DNA of 64,000 bases from Sinonovacula constricta. Its lineage: Eukaryota; Mollusca; Bivalvia; Cardiida; Solecurtidae. The stretch covers positions 23,923,323 through 23,987,322 of the forward strand of contig CM017561.1 in the NCBI GenBank assembly GCA_007844125.1, read 5' to 3'. Each line of letters opens with the position of its first letter. Position 1 is the first letter of the stretch. The notes beneath the pieces are model-generated. The model was not told the DNA's origin. It did not search any database and saw only the letters and a list, made by a program, of their open reading frames with translations. Both the position numbers and the translations under genes were made by a program. Positions 54,601 to 60,600 of the stretch are shown piece by piece.

Positions 54601-57600
54601 CCACACAGTACAGACACATTGGTATGTGAAGTAAATATATTTCAATGTATTTCAAGGTAGCTTTAAATATTTGACTTTTTTGTGTCGCCTGAAAAGGCGC
54701 CATATAGGGATTACTTTGTCGGCGGCGTCGGCGTCCGGATTTCCTTGTCCTGAGCCTAACTTTGTCACCATAGGTCCAAATGACTCCAAACTTGGTATGC
54801 ATGTTTCTGGCAATGACTCGAAGTGCAGGGCACAAGAACCACCTCTACCTTGTTCCGTTTTTGAATTATTCCCCTTTGATTGATTTTTTTAGAGCATTTC
54901 TTGTCCAGAGCCTAACTTTGTCACCGTAGGTCCAAATGACTCCAAACTTGGTATGCATGTTTCTGGCAATGACTCAAAGTACAGTGCACAAGAAGGGTAA
55001 TTCTACCTTCTTCAGGTTTTTAGTTATTCCCATTTGATTGATTTTTAGTGCATTTCTTGCAAAGGGCATAACTTGTTGTGCATGTTTTTTGCAATGAGAC
55101 AATTAAAAGAATATTTTATATGTGAATTTTGTGCAAATACATTGCTAATGTCTGTACAACAAAAAACTAATTAACATTTTTTATGTCGACTAACAAAATT
55201 TTCGTCAGGCAACACATCCGACTCGCGGAGTTCTAGTTATATTGTTGACTTCTTTTCAAAAGGCAAATTTGCTAATTTGGAAAATAACAGTAGGTGTATG
55301 TCATTGCTGGTAGGGTGCTATGTTGTCACGCGATAATAACCTTAATGCTGTAACTCCAGAGGTATTGTCAGAATAATACATGACCGCATGAAGATTTATG
55401 TGAAATGACCACAAAATGATGCTACAATCAAGATATCATTTGGATACTACTACTACTAATAATAATGAACTCAAAACAATATACAGTACAGGTTTGTACA
55501 TACACAAGGTAAATATTTAGAAGCAGTAAATGAGAGTACAACCATAGCAGTTATTGCAAAAATAACCAAATGGTACATACATAAAACGGAGCGGAATAGT
55601 CCAGTGGTAGGACGCACGACTCCGGATCACGGGGTCCATGCTTCGAACCCCGATCAGGTCACTGCTAATTTCCTTGAGCAAGAAATTTACCTTGAATTGT
55701 TCCACTTTACCCAGGTGTATAAATGGGTACCTGCGAGGGTTATTCGGGCCAGTAATATGACTTCCTAGCGCCATGTGTCGGCTGCCATAGTACGGGATTG
55801 ACGAATATACCCAATGACCAGGGGGTAAACTGTAAAGTCGACTGAACAAGCAGAAAGTAGACTATTACCTATAAAACTTTCAGTACAAGACACTGGTGAG
55901 ACCATAAACCACCCGACCAAACTTAACAAATGATTCAAACCAAAACAAGAACAAGGTTCTCCTTCAGACCATCATAATAGTCGTAGCCTCTGTGACTGTA
56001 ACAATCTACAGCTGCATCAGTGAGACAATTAATTATTGGCGATGCGCTGGAGCTGGCCGCCTATATATGGAATGCTGAAAATTTTTGCACATGCGTTCTA
56101 GCTAGAGAATGATCGAGGGAAAATGGACAAGGCGTTCCGAATTCCAAAAGTTTCGCGATTTACACATTCCCAACGTACGGGTCCTGTTTCAGTAAATGAT
56201 GTTCTTTTATATAGCGAGTATGCAGTATTATTATATGTTAAGTTGTTCTCTGTATAAATATGTTTATAAATCTTATTGGTTACTGTATTGTCACCTATCG
56301 GTCATCAAGGGGCGCCTGTGGCCTGGTGGTAGTCGTCGACTTGTAACTACCATGACTACTTAGCCTCCCACTGTGTTAATGGCCTATTCAGGGTGAAGGA
56401 CTTAATCTGAGAATGTCTTCCAGCTGCAGTGCATTTGTGATTCTAGCCAGACATTTGTTGCTGAAATGATCATAATTGGTTGCTGTGATGTATGTAAAAG
56501 ACAAAACTGCCGGCCTGTGCTTGAACCCAGCTCATTACCACTAACCAGAACCAGGCCTGGTGTTTACTGGTGTTTTCTTTGTACAATGGTGTGGCCTGTC
56601 TGTCATATTGAGAATAACGTCTCCCTCTCCAAGCCTGATGGTCCATTTGGTTGGTACAGTCGATCCCAAGAGTCTGAATGGCACGTTATTTTGATCATAC
56701 CAAGACAATGTTGATCATGTTTTGTCTTATAATTGTTTTCTGCGTAACTAACACAAATATATGCTGTCTGGTATTTAAAATCGATGCCCTTATCAAGTTC
56801 TGAAATGATAAATATTTAATTTATTCATGCTAAAATGTGCTACTTGTAAAAGGATAGTTGTATTCAAATACTTGAAGATGAAAATGACAGTGGTCACACA
56901 TTTGCTTCTATTGTATTGTTTTATTTCTGTAATACAATAATACAACTTCCTTTGCTTCACATTGGAAGGCATAATATCCAGAAGATAGTATTTTCATATG
57001 TTAAAAAAGTCAATAACACTAGTCTTAAACATTAAAACTATTTTCTTGTGTGAAATCAGCTAATCTTTCTCGAAAATAATCTAGTTGTCTTTTTTTATAC
57101 AGAAAATATCTAATATGCAGTATTTGTTACACTATTTAAATGAAGTGACAAATTATCATCTGACCTTACCTCTTTGAGGTAAAAATGCAAATAATGTATT
57201 GAAATTCTTAATATGGTTCAAATAAACTTAAAATATATTAAAACATCATTTTAAGATTCAATTGGCGTCCATACCAATTAAGCAATAAATGGCCAGTGAT
57301 GATATGTTTTATTGCATAATTCTTCATCATACAGCTCACCAAGAGAACGTTGCTGGACACAATGTGAATGTTCGTGCTGGTGTTGGCATTCTGAGTCGGA
57401 ATATCCGTGTTATTGGTGAAAGTTATCCAGATCTGTACAGTGAGTCATTTGGTGCCAGAATAATTGTTGGACGGACTGTCGTGAAGCAGCAGACTTATAC
57501 AGGTAAATACTCATGAAATATCTTACGTTAAATGGGTACAGAAAATAGTTCTAATAAAGTATTTCTGAGATAGAAACTTTTTCAGGTATAAAAATGCAAC

Positions 57601-60600
57601 ATATCAGTCTATTTTATCTATTTATTTTTTAAATGGTAAAACCATGCAGTAAACCGGACCTGGTAGCGCAATCAGTAGAGCATCGGCTCCAGGTACGGGA
57701 GGCCCCGGATTCGATCCCGGGCCGCAACATACCAAAGTCATAAAAAATGGTAGTTGTATAGCTCCCTTGCTAACGCTCAAGCAAATATAAGGGTAGTTCT
57801 ACGACTGGTTGGCCCGGTGTCAGGATAATGTGACTGGGTGTGGTATCATGCCAGGTGTTCAGGCATGCTATACACAGTGAAGGCAGCACTATATCTGCTT
57901 CAAGTGGACACCGTCTCCAGATAACTGAAATACTGTTGGTGGGACGATAAACCCAATAAACAATAAACAAACCATGCAGTAAGACTGATATAATTTGAGT
58001 ATCATTAAGGATCTTCCTTATATGGGTTGTTGTTTCACAAAATCTCTACACACATATCATATCTCTTAACTCTTACTGTGATAAGCACAATTTAGTAAAG
58101 TAAAGACTGTAAATCAAGATAAGCTAGCTTTCGCTTGGAGTTGTCTGATCAGGACCTACACTGTTTGCTGCTAAGTCATCATCATTACATCTTATCACAT
58201 GTGCGTGACATTTTGGGTAAATAACTTTAAATTTTGAATTGGTTTCAGCAATTCTGTCATGATCAATAATATAATTTTTTTATTAACATAGAATAAACAT
58301 AGAATGATTGTACTATGGATTATTTCCTAATATATGCATGGTAAACATGATGACAAACTTTGCCTTAAAAATGGTCAAGACCATCAACTGTGATCCAGTT
58401 TTGTATTAATACAATTCAATTTTATAATATTTTGATTTTTTAATACAATTTCAGATCATTTATTCTTTTATACTGGCACTCATCATGACTTATTTCTTCT
58501 TAAAACAAATTTGAAAGTTAACTAATTAACTGAGGTAATTTAATGATAAATAATAAAAGCAGGAGATGATGTCATTTACTGTTTGATGACATCTTAAAAA
58601 AAGTAACTCAAATCTAGGGTAATAAAAAAGTCTTAACACATTTGCTTACCTTTTTTACTTTTAGTGTCAAGTATAAACACATGGAAATAGATTCAGGATT
58701 TTGCCTGATATATGGCATCACAATGCACAATATTTTGTAAGGATATTTTGTATTGAATCACTAGAGTTACAAACTTCAGTTACATTACTTAGAATCTGAA
58801 ACACCTTGCATTATTTAGACATATATCACAGAAAGATAAAATCTGTTTTCTGAATAAGTCCGATAACGGTTGTAACATTTGTTCTTTCCGGAAGGTTATG
58901 CTCGCCTTTCTAACGTGGAGTTCTACCACACTGGACAAGAAGGATGGACCGAGGAGTATGATCCAAGATTTTCTGTAGCTTTTGTTGCCACGGGAACTGT
59001 GTCTAATGTGAAGCCATCATTTGTAGACAAATGCTCATTTTCCAATGGATTTAACACAGCTGTTGGGGCCTTTGGAATTGGCAGTCTCAATATTACGAGT
59101 AATGTTGTCTATGGTGCAGTTGGCAATGGTAGGTTTATAATTACTGCATTATCCTTGCTTGTGAGGATTATAATTGTCCTATTCTCCTTTCTCTTTGTCT
59201 TAATTTCTTCTATATAAACATATGACCTTTTTTCAGTATATCCAAGAATATATAGATATTTTTCATTTTCATCTTACCTATTCGGGTGAAGAACTTAATG
59301 TGGGAAGGTCTTCCATCTGACTTGTGGCGTGCTGGTGGTTCTTCCCAGACATTGGTCTGGGGTCTTCCTCCACTTATAATTTATTTATTTATTTATTTGG
59401 GTTTTACTGCACTTAACAGGTCATACGGTGCCGAATACAAAGAAGTTTAATGCGAATAAAGAATTAACAGGTTAAAACTAAACTATGTTAGTAAAATATA
59501 GAAAAATACAAAAATCTATCAGGTTAAAATAATGTTAACTACAATCGAAAACAGGTTAATATATTAAACGGTTTACCTCCACTTATAAAGCTTGACGTTG
59601 CTATAATGGTCATATGTGGTCGCTGCAAATGTACTTCAAAAACAAAGCGAAAACAATTTCCATCTTTATGTTATTCATGTAAAAGCCCACATGACATTTG
59701 GTTTTGTTTATTTTTTTTATTTGAAAATTTATTAACCAAGAATATACATTCTTTATAAAAAAATGAGTATTTTCTCTCTTCAATAAAAAAAAAATGCATT
59801 TTTTAAAAATTTATTATTATTATTTATGTTTCACATTAAAATCAAATCATTGCCAGACTTTTAAGTATGAACAACTGTGTTTCTTCATCAGCTCTGAGTA
59901 CCAGCTCTGATGATACCAGACTGGTTAACAATATGGTGGCATTGATTATATGGACTGGAGCCTACCAGGATCGCAATGAACCCTTCAACTTCCGATGGGA
60001 GGCGGGCATAGAAGCCATGAAGGCTAAAAGACTTGTGCTGCAGGATAATCTGGTGGCAGGTTCAGAGAGGTTTGGTTACCATGTACCGCCCCTTGACTGC
60101 GATGAAACCACGCCCACAGACTGGTACAGCAATAATCAAGCTTACTCCAATCTCATTGGTGTGGGCATCTTACCTTTAGATGAGATTAGTGAAACATGTG
60201 CATTGTATTCTGGATTCACAGTATGGAAGAACTTTTTCTTTGGTATATACTACCAGAATGGAATCAATGTAGAGATAAAAGATAACATCATTGCTGATAA
60301 TGTTCAAGGTCTGTTCACCATGGTTATTGGACCGTCAGCTGTTGGACATATAAAAGCTGACAAACGTGTCAAAATCTTGGGCAATGTCGTCATCGGATCC
60401 ACCTCATCCTTTGATTGTAGATTTGACACATCCTACACGAATGACAATGTGAAACTTGGAGGTGTTGGCAGGCCTAGAAATGCTCCCAATGGCGGAAGGA
60501 TTGGTATTGTGACAGCCACCTTCACACAAGGTTCCAATAACGCGCCAGAGAAACCATTCTCAAACATTATGTCTTACAACTCGATAGGTGGACTGATGGA

